From assembly GCA_963457665.1 (NCBI GenBank), contig OY735209.1:8894814-8958813 (forward strand): a DNA stretch of 64,000 nucleotides, given 5' to 3'. The notes below the pieces were generated by a model that searched no databases, was not told where the DNA came from, and saw only the letters and a program-made list of their open reading frames with translations. How positions within the stretch are numbered: the first letter of the stretch is position 1; the number at the start of each line of letters is the position of its first letter. The DNA is from Thysanoteuthis rhombus. Taxonomy: Eukaryota; Mollusca; Cephalopoda; Oegopsida; Thysanoteuthidae. Positions 1 to 12,271 of the stretch are shown here, piece after piece. Position numbers and translations under genes: made by a program.

Positions 1-146
1 GTTTTTTGTTGAACTTCCTCCAGATGAAGAGAGAAAAAATGTTACAGCAAGGGAAGGTGAAAGATAACTCTTATTTGCTGTCCATGGAATATGCAAACTG
101 TTTCATTTAAACTCTGCATTTATGGAAGGCCCAATTCAAGAATAAA

Positions 147-460
147 ACAGATCTGATTAGAAACTATCAAGTGACCAATATCTTTTGGCAGCATGTTTTG
201 TTGGGAGGGGGGATCAATGAATGAGTTACTTTTCTCGTATTTTGTTGGACAATGATCAGTGAAATATAAAAGTCGGAATTTTCAAAAAACAAGTGTGAAT
301 CCTGTTGGACACAAACTAAGGGGTCAATTAAGCAAAAACTTAAATTGAAAATTGAAACCCCCAGGGAAGTTTTCAGAAAAACAAAAACAAAAGAAGAAGT
401 TTTTTCTGGCAAGGAGTAAATGTTTGAATTTTCAGCCTTCCAATGGCGCAGCTTGTACGT
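147..460 (+). repeat. Family A repeat, copy 1 (3' end lost)
   Basis: Family A is a roughly 450-bp dispersed repeat. Its ordered landmarks are a 5' end near CAGATCTGGTTAGTCACTC, then GGCAGCATG, GTGATCAATGAATAAGTTAC, CACAAACTAAGGGATCAATT, a C-rich patch, AGGAGTAAATGTTCAAATTT, TCAGCCCTCTAG and a 3' part with CCAACTTGAAAACTGAAGAA. This copy runs from the first landmark to about the TCAGCC block. Confidence 0.8.
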
Positions 461-676
461 CTTACTTCATGGTTCCTAACAAGCTCCATGTATGAATTGA
501 CAATGGCATAAACGGTGTCCATCATTTGGAAGGAAAAAAGGTTTCTAGACAATCTGCATACATGAACAGAAGGAGCAGAGAACGCAAAGTCAGAGATTCA
601 AATTTGAATTGCAGTCATTTTAGCAAGACATTTAGAAAGAAAAAAAAAATCAAAACCAAGATAAAGTGTATTTCTA

Positions 677-1116
677 ATGGTTAGTCACTCAATATAAACT
701 GTCATGTGACCTTTGTCTTTTGGCAGCAGAGCGTGTTGGGGATGATTAGTCGAAAAATTTGAATAAGGGGTGATCAATGAACAAGTCACTCCTCTCACCT
801 TTTGTTGGATCAATAATAAGTTTGAATTCTAACAAAACAAGCCAGCACAAACTAGTGACTAATTTTGCATAAACTCATAAATTGCCCCCCACCTACCCTG
901 CTACTGAAAACCTCTTCTGAAAAAACAAAAAACGTTTTTTCCTGGGCATAATAAGTAGTAAATGTTCAAATTTTCAGCCCTCTAGCTGCCCTGATGTGGA
1001 GTGTATGCATCATACATACATGTATACATACATAAATAGCAAGCTAGCCAAACTTGAAAACTGAAGAAATTCATTTTGATCATTTTGGTGACTGTTCTGG
1101 TTGACTGTTTCTAATA
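677..1116 (+). repeat. Family A repeat, copy 2 (full length)
   Basis: Carries the landmarks from GGTTAGTCACTC to the CTTGAAAACTGAAGAAAT end and the GACTGTTTCTAATA terminus. Confidence 0.85.
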
Positions 1117-1776
1117 TCTACATCTTTACATGTAAGCATTCATCTGTTTGTTTCTCTAATCTTATAAGTAATATTCATTTTTCTATTAAGTCATTTGAAA
1201 TTCTGACCACTGAACTGAATATAAAGCAGTATGTTCAAAGCATCTTTGGATTTATTGTTCTTGTTTCTATTAAAAGAATCCAGATAGAATTCTGACTCAA
1301 TTACAATCCTTCAACAATTTTACATCTCCAAGAATCAAATGTGACGAACAGTGAGGAATGGGCAGACAGTCTCGTCGAAAATTGGAGAAAACAATGACCG
1401 TGTGATGATTCCTCTTGTGAACTGTTTCAAAGGAGGCAAATACAGGCTGGCCTGATTTCAAGATGGTTTGATTTACAATGATAGTCATTAATACTGGTTG
1501 GGAATTTTCCAGAATCTTTTTGGTGATTCCAGTGGTATTTTATCAAGGTATTATGTATTTATGGTCATATACTGAAAAAAAAATGATCGGATTATTTTTG
1601 TATGGATCGGCACAAAAAGCCTAAAGCTATTTTATAAGGTAATTAATTTTTTAATCATCCAAGTATCCTAGTTTTAAGCTTTATTAAAGTCTTAAAACGT
1701 TTTTAAAGGATGATCGGACATAGTCTTAAGAAAAAATGTTATGTAAGAAAAATCAACATTGATATCATGTAGTATG

Positions 1777-1803
<27 letters not shown>
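1777..1803. repeat. Poly(A) tract, 27 bp
   Basis: Uninterrupted A run. No retroposon body is recognised beside it. Confidence 0.95.
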
Positions 1804-1807
<4 letters not shown>

Positions 1808-3354
1808 ATTTCATCAAAAATATAACTTATTTCATTACAAAATAAATTCACACTTATTCTTTTTTCTTTTAGTGTCAAACATCCAGCAATTCTGTGACAT
1901 ATTCTTCATTATTATGCCATAACAGCCTAACTCATTTTATAACAACTCTATAATCATTTTTATCAATGATGTTAATCTATTTCACATAGACCAATCCATT
2001 ATAACCTTTTGGTTATAACAGGAAATGGAGAGGACATATAATAAAACATACTAATATGGCTTTTATATGGATAAGTTCTATGTATCAAAATAACATTATA
2101 TTTATCAAAAACTGATATCAACATGCGTTTTGCACCAATTTCATTCACACCGTTTCCTCTAAGAATGCATCCCTGGCTCAGAATCATAGCAGCCTGTACT
2201 CCATTACAAATGGAGCATGGGATCAGCCAGATAAAAGCTGATAACGGACTTGGAATATTCACCATAGAAACACAAGTGAAGAGGGTCAAGGTGATTTACT
2301 GTTCAAATAGGTCTTTCTTTTGTTTATTTTAGTGCTTCATATTCATTTTGAGTTTCCAATGAAAATATTAGGAGCATGCAAAAGTTTCCAGCATGAAACC
2401 AGTTTTCAGTTTTATTCAATCCCTAGTTTTCAAACAAGAACTATAAGTTCAACAATGTGTCAACCATCTAAACATCCTTATCTGTGATTTTTGATTTCAA
2501 AGGGATTCTAAACAAAGTATTACTATTTATGAGAGTGGTAACAAGAGGAAGAGGGAAATTAGAATGGTTCACCTAAAAATCTGTAAAAAAAAAACCCAAT
2601 AAGTTTAAATTAAAGTGTACAATTTTGATCAGTTGTTTGTTCTGTACATTTATTTTTTATTTAACGATGGGATTTAAATGAGTATAACATTTTTAGCTAT
2701 GAAGTTAGCCGCAAACTGAAAAGTCTAGCCAATTTTGATGACAGTTTTAGCTATTATTAACAAATAATACTTGGTCACACCACAAAAATAGAAGGCATGA
2801 TATGTCATCTATTGATCCAATTGAATGTTCTTTCAATGCGTGATACCTCTTATGACATAATAGCATCTGGTAAATAAATCAGATGCCCCCCTCATCGTCT
2901 CACTGTTGTCCAATGTAACTGGAACCAACTGACCAACAAGCATCTAATAGAGATATGTGGACACATCTAAAAACATTGTTGGAATCATCTGCACAAACCT
3001 AATATAAAATTTACATATCAGCATCTATGAGGGAATCATGTAGTATAAATCACTTTAAAGTGGAAAATATATATATATATGTGCCTTTCTGCCACTATTA
3101 ATGAATCCTTACAGATTTGAAAACTTGTCCTTAAATTTTGGCTCAACATTACCATGTTGGAAAAATGGGGTCATTCGATCAATTGGTCCATTGGCTTTAC
3201 AATGCAGCCTAGTATGACTAATTTAATAATTCTATTATCAAATATGTAAAACTGTCTGAGAAATGTGAAAAATCATGAACAGGTTTTACAAGCAAATAAA
3301 TGATTGTACTTAAAAATCAAAATTCATTCAAAGTATGACTAAACTGATAATTAA

Positions 3355-3480
3355 TCACCTGCTACCCACAACACTAGTTTAGATATTGGGTTTAGGTTAT
3401 TCCTGCATTCTGACATTTATATGTATCCGAACTTCGCCCAGCCCTAACCGTGCATAGTTGAAACTTGAAATTTAGCACAC
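3355..3480 (+). repeat. Family G fragment, copy 1
   Basis: Carries GGGTTTAGGTTATTCCTGCA, TTCTGACATTTATATG and GTTGAAACTTGAAATTTAGC. Related pieces lie at 3735-3825, 27795-27930 and, inverted, 60400-60560. Confidence 0.65.
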
Positions 3481-3734
3481 ACACTCCAAAAAGTGGTTCG
3501 AGAGGAAGATTCAATTTTCATCGTAAGTTTATGCTAGATTGGTCCCGTAGTTTGTATCCACACTTGTTTTGGGAAAATTTGGACATTTCAGTTCCCAATA
3601 AAAGGTAAGAGAAGAAACTTATTAATTGATCACCAATACATGTTGCCCGAAGACACAGGTCACCAGGAGGTTGAAGAAAAAATAAAACACTTTTTCACAT
3701 ATACTCCATCTGTTATGTATGTAACTAATTCATC

Positions 3735-3825
3735 ACTACTACCTACAACAAACCGGTTTTAACACTTTGGCAGGGTTTAATTTATTCACGTATTCTGACA
3801 ATTATATAAATTCATCTGTACCTGG
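3735..3825 (+). repeat. Family G fragment, copy 2, beside exon 4
   Basis: Carries AACAAACCGGTTTTAACAC, CAGGGTTTAATTTATTCACG and TATTCTGACAATTATATAA. It ends about 20 bp from the exon 4 donor on the intron side. Confidence 0.6.
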
Positions 3826-3846
3826 ACTTGAGAGATTTATACTTAC

Positions 3847-3986
3847 TTTCAATAAGTCTCTGACAGTTTCAGCAAATCCCACTACATACATAGCTATGGC
3901 AACTGCATTAGCAACAGAGAAAACGATTCCAATGGCACCACCAAACTCAGGTCCAAGACTTCTGGAAATTAAATAGTAAGCGCCAC
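3847..3986 (-). CDS. SLC12A2-like: NKCC cotransporter, exon 4 (TM3)
   Basis: The exon is 140 bp. It begins with the last two bases of the glycine codon split with exon 3 and ends in phase 0 at a GTAAGT donor; the acceptor is TTATCTTCAG. It reads [19 protein letters not shown], then a hydrophobic helix with [26 protein letters not shown] is a hallmark of cation-chloride cotransporters. The tyrosine of AMYVVGF (residue 504 of the joined protein) corresponds to the TM3 tyrosine that contacts potassium in NKCC1. After this exon the protein should continue with the TM4 region; I do not find that exon in 1-3846, so the rest lies beyond the window edge. Confidence 0.96.
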
Positions 3987-4551
3987 CTGAAGATAAAGAG
4001 GAAGGAAAAAGATTATGATACTTGTTTTAAATCGATGCTTTGCACTTATATTCTTCATCTCTCTTCAGAAAGTACAGACAAATAATCAGCTTTCACCTAG
4101 AAAATAAAAGTGGTCAATACTAACAACTTCTATACAAGAAGCCTGTCCATAAAGAAACAGAACTTACAAGCAACATACAAATAAGACGTTCCAGAGTGCT
4201 CATGACTCAAATATTATGTAGCAGTGACCTTGACCATTTGTATGAAAGAGAAAAAAAAAAGAAAAAAAAGCCTCAAGCTACGTTCTTCAGTTTTTTAGCA
4301 ACACGTACCCAAGTGAATGTGTGTGTCTAATGCGGTTGGATCCTTTTTTCCTTCAAGTTGGGAAATGAAGTATCTTGAAAAGCAACGTGTTTGAGTGAAA
4401 TTTAGTTTCAAATGGAGAAATTTTTGCCTAGAGACAATCAATTTTGCAACAGGAAAAATGTCCCCAAAAAGGCACACAAGACATGTTCACTGACTAATGT
4501 AGCTAAAAAACTAATGAATGTAGCTTCATGCATATTTTTTCTTTTTTTTTT

Positions 4552-4555
<4 letters not shown>

Positions 4556-4591
<36 letters not shown>
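4556..4591. repeat. Poly(A) tract, 36 bp
   Basis: Uninterrupted A run inside intron 3. Confidence 0.95.
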
Positions 4592-4594
<3 letters not shown>

Positions 4595-6039
4595 AGGTTA
4601 CTGCTATATAATATTCCAGTAATGACAAACAGACTTTGAATATCCTGAGGATAGCTAACTGATTTTCAGGTTAAAGTGATAAAAAAAAAAAAATCATTAG
4701 CCAATATTCTATGATACGTAACCACATTCATTAATTTGTTTTTCTTTTTCAAACAGCAACCTCAGTTGAGCCTGTAAAATTTTCTCAAAAATAAAGGCTA
4801 ATTAATCTTCTTACCATCAAATTCTTTCACAAAAGTGTAATTTCAGCTATCATTTAACAATCCACCAAACAGTTCACATCTTTTAAACAGCAAACGGAAA
4901 AGGCATTTTAATCACTTCAAAAAAATTATACATAGTTATACGCAAAAATTGTGAAAAAAAAAAGAAAAAGATCAGCTTTGTTTCTCATGCTTAAAACTGA
5001 TTAGAAGTCGCCATAGGCAAAAATGGTGAGATGTTTTTGTTGATTTAGATTAAAATTCATGAATATTTTACTACCTAGAGAGAGATCACTGAGGGCATCA
5101 TGGAGACAGATTAGTAACATAATATAGTCCGCCCCACCCTTAGCCGAAAGGCTGATGAAGTGCCAGAACTACAATAGGATATTTCTACTTGAATGTTGAG
5201 AGTTCTCGACAGAAAAATATTCAAAGTTGACCACATGAAAAGAAAGACTCAGAACTAATGCAAAAACTTTGTGAAAAGGATGGCCCAAATAAATCTTTAC
5301 ACTCATTTTCTCTTTTATATGCAACTAGAGCATACCAGTTCAAAAGATGCATCCAGTTTCATGAAAATCTTCAGAATTCAAACTTGAAATAATGAGACGC
5401 AGTTTGTTTGTTTTTTTTTTGTTTTTTTTTTTACTTATGATGTTGTTAATAGCAACAATCAAAACAATTTTTATTTTCCAAAATACAATCATGTGATCTA
5501 ACTACAATCTAATCTTGCTCTACGGCAAAATTTGTCAGAGAGAAAGAAAACTCCCCAAAAAACTGATTCTGGCTCTCTCATTCTTCTTCACTCTCTCCAT
5601 ACTCATCAAACATTTTAAATATATAAACCCACACTTATGAACACTGCTGACATAGTATATATTTGGCCACAAAACTATATCCATACATAATATAGATTAT
5701 TTATCACAAATACCCCAAAGACAAGTTTCAATGATGATGTCAGGTCTAAGGGATTCTTATATTTGCTAGACACTATCTATCGGTCTATGGCACAGACCAT
5801 ACCATTGACTGTAGAGACTTGGAATTTTGCATGCATATGATGAAAGGATGCAGGATGAAAGAAAATATGTTTGTTTCTTTCAAAATTCCCCCCTGAATAG
5901 CTTTCCAGAGAGGTTTCAATCTGCTATGTAAGTTCATCCTATATTGATCCCTATTTTTTTTCGTTTTTTTTTCTTCAAAATTCCAACTCTGATCACTGCC
6001 TAAAAATCTTCTATGAATCTGGACTGAAACTCAAAAAAT

Positions 6040-6150
6040 ATTTTAATGCTAGTTTGACTGCCAAAAAGCGCTAAATTAAAAAAAAGCCAAAAATATGCTA
6101 AAAATGGTCAAAACATTTAAAGATTTCCACACTGATTTAGCGATTTCCTC
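6040..6150 (+). repeat. Family E fragment, copy 1
   Basis: Contains the family landmark TTTGACTGCCAAAAAGCGCT followed by AAAAATGGTCAAAACATTT. Similar segments occur at 19610-19740, 32015-32170 and 48015-48230. Confidence 0.62.
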
Positions 6151-6194
6151 TGCTAAAAAAAAGGTACGCATCTTATTTATTGAAGAGAGAGATT

Positions 6195-6670
6195 CAACAT
6201 CCATGCACTGGCTTCATCAGTCTCTCAAGGTCCGTTGTTGGACATGGACCTTCTTCACACTTCTCTATCATGGGCATTGCAGATCCAGTACTTTCTGAAT
6301 TTGTCAAGTTTGTCTCTCCGTCTAGTGTACTCTGCCGGCCTCAGTTGTGCATGTGATCTCTGGGGATCCACGTCATGAGTCACAATATCCATCGGTTGTC
6401 TACCATTCTTGCAACATGGCCAACCCATTGCCATTTGAATTTTTTAATGGATTCTATGATGTCCCTGACTCCTGTCTTCTCTAGAATGTATTGTGCTGTC
6501 TTGTGGTCTCTCCATGTGAGGTTGAGCATAATTCTTTCATGGCTTCCTCAGACTAAAATCCTCATCTTGGTTGTCTTGGTCATTATGTTTGTCATAGTTT
6601 CTAACCTCCAAGGAATTCCAAACCGAACCCTTTGTTCATGCCAGAGGACATCTATCAATCGATTCCTTTA
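6195..6670 (-). mobile_element. LINE 3'-end fragment, same RTE-like family
   Basis: Matches the last 450-500 bp of the LINE at 52143-53815: TTGCATGTGATCTCTGGGGATCC region, CTACCATTCTTGCAACATGG, GATTCTATGATGTC and TGTGGTCTCTCCATGT on the plus strand. Broken by many changes. Confidence 0.82.
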
Positions 6671-7419
6671 GCGATGTTGCTTATCTGCCTCTTCTACTGA
6701 ACCATAGTATACGTGTACCCATCTCAGAGATTGAACTAACAACTGCAGATTACTAAATATGCTTAACCAATACTTTTATCAACTCTGTCATGTGTCCTGT
6801 AGAACAATCTGGGGGTGAAAACTTGGATTCCTGAACCGAATGTTGCTTGTCTGTTCCTTCAACTGAGCCAGAGTAAAGGTATAACTTAATCAGTATAGTT
6901 GATTCATTCTGATTTTTGTTGTACTGTTTGAAACTGCACTATCTCAAGTCTTATTATAATTCAATGTTTTTTTTTCTTCAGCTTATACTTGGTCACATTA
7001 GTTCATACAGCAACACCTTTAAATCGGAGCTTTCCGAATTTGTAGCAATGTTGACATGCTTTTTAAAAATGAAATCTTTTACATCACTTTACTAAAGTTT
7101 TGTTTGCCAAGCTAAATATACATCCTCCCAGCACTTCAACTGACTCAAGAAAAAGTATTTTTAGAAACAGAATAATACTTAAATCTGTGACACACCTGAA
7201 GATTATTGCTGACACACAGTTCTGAAAGATCTGCCTTAGCACAACTACATTAAAACCAGCACTATTCTAGGTGTGGCTGTACATGACTTTTGCACCACCT
7301 GTAGTGTAACTAAGAAGAATTGTTGGCTCTCAATCTTTACTTGTCGATGATCTGAATAACTTGTACAGCTGAATGTAATAGAAAGGAAAAGCGGAAAAAC
7401 CAAAACTGGATTGAATTAC

Positions 7420-7591
7420 CTCCTTTGACCTCGCCATTGGTACAAATAGCGGACATGGACAAGGTTGTGATGACGGTCACAACAGCGGACAGCAAGACCA
7501 CTGCGGTTGCCAATGCTATTCCGGCCTGTCCTACCACCCAGGACAGCCGCAAGAAAAGCATCACACCCCATATGTTGAGCAGGCATCGTAC
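7420..7591 (-). CDS. SLC12A2-like: NKCC cotransporter, exon 3 (TM1-TM2)
   Basis: The exon is 172 bp with acceptor TTGTCTAG and donor GTAATT. It starts in phase 0 and ends after one base of a glycine codon. It reads [18 protein letters not shown], then a hydrophobic run and [13 protein letters not shown]. It covers transmembrane helices 1 and 2 (about residues 414-470 of the joined protein). The LNIWGVM stretch (418-424) is intact. In solved NKCC1 structures its residues help hold Na (Leu, Trp), K (Asn, Ile) and Cl (Gly-Val-Met), so the transport core looks functional here. The TNGEVKGG end is typical of NKCC and unlike the KCC branch, which supports the subfamily call. Confidence 0.96.
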
Positions 7592-8094
7592 CTAGACAAG
7601 AAAAAGAAGGTCAACTTTAATTGAAGACAGAAATAGTTGAATATTTAAGCATTGAATAGGAAAACAATTTCAGCTTCCTGGTTTTCCGAACGCAGAGCCA
7701 AACGTGCAAAAAAGATAGAAAATCCCAAATTGATTAACCGACTGCGTGAGACATCAAATAGACATTACCAGGACGAGACATCTTTTACAGTAGAATGACA
7801 TTTCAGACTTAAAGTATTTGATAGTAATGTGGTCAGTTGCAATGACACCGTTTTCATTAAGCTTACACAATCCTTTGAACGTACAGTCATCTCTTGCCAT
7901 TTGAGGGGCTTAGGAGTACCAAGAGGAGAGCAAATATGAAAATCAGTAGGAATTATTTATTCATACATTTAAAAATGTTTTGGTTTTTTTCTTTGTTTCT
8001 CGAAAAATTTATGGTATAAAATTTATGGGGTTTGTTCTTTCATTATCCATTTTATACTTGGATAAAAATGTTCGATAGTCATGAGCCTTGGCCA

Positions 8095-8290
8095 CTTTTC
8101 CAGGATGGGGGGCAAAAGGATATATTCAAGAAGGGGAAGGTAGGGGAGAAGAAGGACACATCGGGGTGAGGGTCAAAAAGATATTGTCTGGATGCTGGTT
8201 TTTGAGTAAAGGACAAGAGTGAGCCTAAACTGTGACTTATCCTAAGCTGTCAGTGTTCATAGTGATCCACTGATCCCCAGCCTCTATAAC
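8095..8290 (+). repeat. Family F repeat, copy 1
   Basis: Matches 47610-47760 in order: a CACTTTT and GGGG patch, CAAAAGGATATAT, GTGACTTATCCT, and the TGTCAGTGTTCATAG end. Confidence 0.6.
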
Positions 8291-8613
8291 GTTCCAAATT
8301 TTAAGTCCGTTCCAACTTCCAGCCTGGGCAAGAAGACCTGATTCTGGGGAGGGCAAACGCCTAGTTTGCACCCCACCTAGCTCCTGCGGCAAACAATCCA
8401 TGGCCACGTGGTTGGCTGATTCCAACAAGCATACACATGCCTTTAAACATATTCAACACTTTAAATTAAGAAGAATTTGATGGCCCAATCAGTGGATGCC
8501 AAACAACCCCCCACCCACTCTGAACAGAAAAATGATGTGTGTGGTACGGACTAATTTCATCCGTATTGCAAATTGAAGTAATAAAGGGAATGCTGATAAA
8601 ATAAGGCGGCAAC

Positions 8614-8665
<52 letters not shown>
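8614..8665. repeat. (AAT)n microsatellite
   Basis: About 17 uninterrupted AAT units. Confidence 0.95.
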
Positions 8666-8669
<4 letters not shown>

Positions 8670-10184
8670 GGTTTATCACTCAGTCTCAGTTAATGATAAT
8701 GATAGGGGAGGCTCATATGAAAAAAAAGATACCCTATTTAGAAGATGATAGAAAGTATGTTGCCAATTCTAGTAGGAAATAGTGATTAAAAATGTATATT
8801 CTGGTGTTCAGGCAAGTAGCCACCAAACAGAAGAGACAGGTAATTTCCTTTGTTGGATCATAAGCCAGGATTCGGTATGCAAATTGCACCACTAATGAGA
8901 CATCACTTCCTGCACCACCAATCAAATCCGCTGCGTTTTGAGCAGCAAGAATAACCTTACTATTTTAGCATGTTTGTGTGTGCGTGGAGGGGTCAAGATA
9001 AATGCGAATATTTGTATTAGAGCTGTATTCTCTACTTGTTGTCATTAATAAATGAATTACTTGCACCCAATGAGGTTCAGTTTTTTGATCTTGATTAATA
9101 AATGTGTTTACAATTACATTAAAGGTCAATCAAATGAGAACTCCTCATGAATAGAATAGTACCCTCTCATAATAGTGGCCTACACCAAATAAGGTGAGGA
9201 TCATTCCGGTTCTTGCTGTTAATGATGAAAAAATGAAGTTAACTCAAACCTCCGACTTGACTGGAGTTTGACGATTAAAAATAAATGACTTCTCCAAAAA
9301 TAAACCATTCACTAACTGACAATTACAGCCGACAATAAATCAGTATAGTCTCATCTATTTATATTGAATGAGCCTTCAATGCAATACTTTGACCACTTAG
9401 GATCTGCATTAGTTACTAAGTGATCAAAAAATTGCATTGATGGCTCATTAAATACAAATTATATCACAAGGCTGAGTTGGGGGGAGATTATTCCCTGGTA
9501 ATGGTAATCTATCAGTAGCTGTACCATGTTACTTGAAGAAGAGATGTGTACAGCCAAGTAAACCCCCACCTTATTTAGAAAAGCCAATTCTTTTTACTGG
9601 CCCTAGCCTAATAAAAGTTCTTCTATGTTTACAGGGGCCCCTTTGCAAACAGGTATACGAAGCAAACAGATAGAATAATCATTTCAGTCTGAGGCTCCCT
9701 TCAAATGTACTAGGGTTGCAAGGGAGCCATATGGCCACCCTGTTGAGAATAGCTTCTTTAGAAATGCCATGGATGGTTCAGCATGCTACCCGAAATTCTC
9801 ACAGATTTCTTTTGTGATATTGACAGGTTTCAAAAACCAACTTCAAAATGAAGCATACCTATAACCCTAATACAAGAGAAAAAAAATAAAACCCTCAATA
9901 AAAAATAATATGGGTCAGGAGGAAAGGAGGGATGAATATAGCACAGTTATGTAACAAATGTGCCTGACAGCCACCATCTCCCTCAGAAAAATAATCATAA
10001 AATTGAGGTGCTTATCTGACCTGTGCTCTTTAGGACAATGTTTTTCAGAAATGATGTGTATAACATCAAATATGTTTACAGTTTTCACAATGTAAGGACA
10101 AATAATCTCCATGAAATCCTCAGCAGAAGGAGAATTCAAGTGAAGAATCACTCTCACTTAGTGAGACTTTGGCAAAGCTAGCTC

Positions 10185-10612
10185 AACCTTCAAGAATTAG
10201 AAAATCCCATTAGTTTTACAAAGAAAGATCTACAACATGGAGCTGAAACATGGAACCAACCCAAAAGATTAGCCCTCAAACATAGAATTATACAATGTGC
10301 ACAGAGGAGAATCATGCTCAACATCATGTGTATAGATCATAAATCAGCACAGGATATTTTCTAACAGGCATAATAGACACCATAAGAAAACACAAATGGC
10401 AATGGGGCTGGTCATTTTGTAGGAATGTGAGACAACCACTTGACATTACAACTCACAAAGTGGATTCCCAGAGAGCAAAAAAATAAAATGGTGTGAAAAT
10501 CTGGACAAGATCAAGAAATACCAGTTCCATAACACCTGTGATAGAGAAGTCTGGCAGTTCTAGGGGAAGGTCTATGTCTAACAACAGACATTAAAAGGCG
10601 GCTGATGAGGAT
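10185..10612 (+). mobile_element. LINE 3'-end fragment with GAT-rich tail
   Basis: Plus-strand remnants of the C-terminal region: GGAGCTGAAACATGGAACC, AAATGGCAATGGGGCTGG, AAATAAAATGGTGTGAAAA and a GGGAAGGTCTATGTCTAAC end followed by GGCTGATGAGGATGA and poly(A). Confidence 0.8.
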
Positions 10613-10861
10613 GAAAAAAAAAAAAAAGAAAAAGGAACGTCAATTCAATGTTTGGTCATCTTAAAGTATTCTGTGTACAAGTCAGAAGAATAGAATTTTA
10701 TCATCTTCTAAAAATCTTCAATACAAACATGTTCTCTAAACATCATTTGAAAAAGTTCAAGGGTCATTTGAGGAGGTCAGATTTATCTGGGCATATAGAA
10801 AAGATGTGCCTAGGCAGTTGTTATCCTCTGTGGACAGTCTTGTCACATCAACCTTTTTTTT

Positions 10862-11160
10862 TTTGTCCTTCCAAATATTTGAGCGAGAAAAAGAGATGAC
10901 GTGAGGATACCAAAAGTTATAACATTTTCCAGGCAGGCTGGCTAAAGATAATGTAACAAGCGTTCATTGGTTTCCAACCGCAGGATGGGGGGGGGGGACT
11001 ATTAGTTAAAAATAAAGATGCCAAATCAACCCTTCCTTTGGCTATATCAAGCAAATTTCTTTTTTTTTTGCTCTTCCAAATATTTGAGCAAGAATGAGGG
11101 ATGACAGAACACCAAGACTTATGACTACAGATGTACACATATATTTCCGCTCAGGTAGGC
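10862..11160. repeat. Local duplication, two units about 205 bp apart
   Basis: CTTCCAAATATTTGAGC(G/A)AG and a following GATGAC segment occur at about 10867 and 11075, and both are followed by an AGG-AGGCT-like stretch. Confidence 0.6.
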
Positions 11161-12139
11161 TTTCTTTAATAGCCAGGCAGTTATGCATAAAATCATGCCA
11201 TGATGGCCAGTAGATATTTACTGTTCAGAAAACTTTTCTTTGAAAAGGCTTAAAACTTCCAAGACATTAATTCCATGGAAACCTTGCTTAACCATCAAGT
11301 AATAAAATTAAGAAGTATTTTGCTTTTTAATCATAAAACCTGTGCAATTAATATCTTCTAAGGTTCCCTAAATTACTGACAGCAGGAAACCATCAACTAA
11401 TTTCAGGGTTTAATGTAAGTAAGGAGCTATTTTATGGAAGACTTCAACAATATTTACTTACTCTTAGGTGCTTAATTGCTTGGGGGAAGCGGGATAAGTA
11501 GCTGGGTAGGACAATCCATCCCAATTCAATAAGGGGAATAAGCTAGAGGGTGTTGGAATCTATGTGTACCAACCCAATTTAGTAGGATTGGAACAAAAAG
11601 TCATTTGTGGATGACTTAGAGTGAGGAAAGGGTAGGCACATGGGAAGTAAAAATGTACAGTATTAACAGGAACAAGAAAATTATTTTGTTTCTGAAGAAA
11701 AATTGAACTGAAAAGTCTTCTGGTGGTACAGAATTTTAAAATCACTGAAAATGTCGGATGCAATAAAACTTGGTTAAACTAATTGCGTTTATAAACAGTG
11801 TAATCAGCTCCCACTTTGCACTGTTTAATAGCTGTCTTTTAAAGGGGAAAATTTTGACAAACCTCTAGTAGCCCCCTGCCTTTAGGGAGGAAAAAGTAGA
11901 GATAGACTTTTGAAAATCAATCAGGGGGTGCTATTCAGGTGGGGGGGGTCAAAATTAATGGAGGGGTGCAATTAGGCACCGAGGAGTTCTTATGTAAATC
12001 TCAATGTCAGCTGATTTCACAAGCTATAGTTGAACTAATCTGATCAAAGATAGCTTGAGGAATTCATTCTTGAGACAAAGGGGAAAATTTTTTTTTTTTT
12101 TTTTCAAGAATTACAAAATGGGGGGGGTAAGCCACTTAC

Positions 12140-12271
12140 CAATACTCCTTTTATCCATCCAAATTTTGTTGCTGCTTGAGGAGTACCACCACTAGCAACG
12201 TTAACATCATTTGCTGTACGCTCCTCCTCAGGTAGCAACGGAGCTGCAAGTTTATTCTTTTGTTCTTCATC
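12140..12271 (-). CDS. SLC12A2-like: NKCC cotransporter, exon 2 (linker into TM1)
   Basis: The exon is 132 bp (44 codons), phase 0 at both ends, with acceptor TTTTCTCAG and donor GTAAGT. It reads from DEEQKNK to KFGWIKGVL. The last nine residues match the FGWIKGVLVRC block that directly precedes transmembrane helix 1 in NKCC proteins; VRC is the start of the next exon, so the block is split exactly at the junction. The first 35 residues are acidic, poorly conserved linker (EEERTANDVN and so on). Phase 0 fits directly to exon 1, which ends ENK, so no missing exon is needed between them, although a small cassette exon in the 27-kb intron cannot be excluded. Confidence 0.93.

Larger units (their letters stand above)
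1..3846 (-). other. Intron 4 of the NKCC gene (partial)
   Basis: This is non-coding sequence downstream of exon 4. I looked for the TM4 exon (expected motif near GMEWEAKAQ) on the minus strand and did not see it. The segment contains two family A repeats, poly(A) at 1777-1803 and two family G fragments. 1120-3340 otherwise shows only short random open frames. Confidence 0.8.
3987..7419 (-). other. Intron 3 of the NKCC gene
   Basis: The intron is 3433 bp with GT-AG borders. It holds a 36-bp poly(A) tract (4556-4591), a family E repeat (about 6040-6150) and an antisense-to-plus LINE 3' fragment (about 6195-6670). I see nothing else recognisable in 4600-6030 or 6700-7400. Confidence 0.85.
7592..12139 (-). 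other. Intron 2 of the NKCC gene
   Basis: The intron is 4548 bp with GT-AG borders. It contains a family F repeat (8095-8290), an (AAT)n microsatellite (8614-8665), a plus-strand LINE 3' end (10185-10612) and a local duplication (10862-10940 / 11068-11160). I see nothing recognisable in 8700-10180 or 11170-12120. Confidence 0.85.

Noticed and set aside
1999-2289. 96-residue minus-strand frame in the position of the next NKCC exon
   Set aside because: The translation does not match the TM4 region of cation-chloride cotransporters and no suitable splice borders were found.
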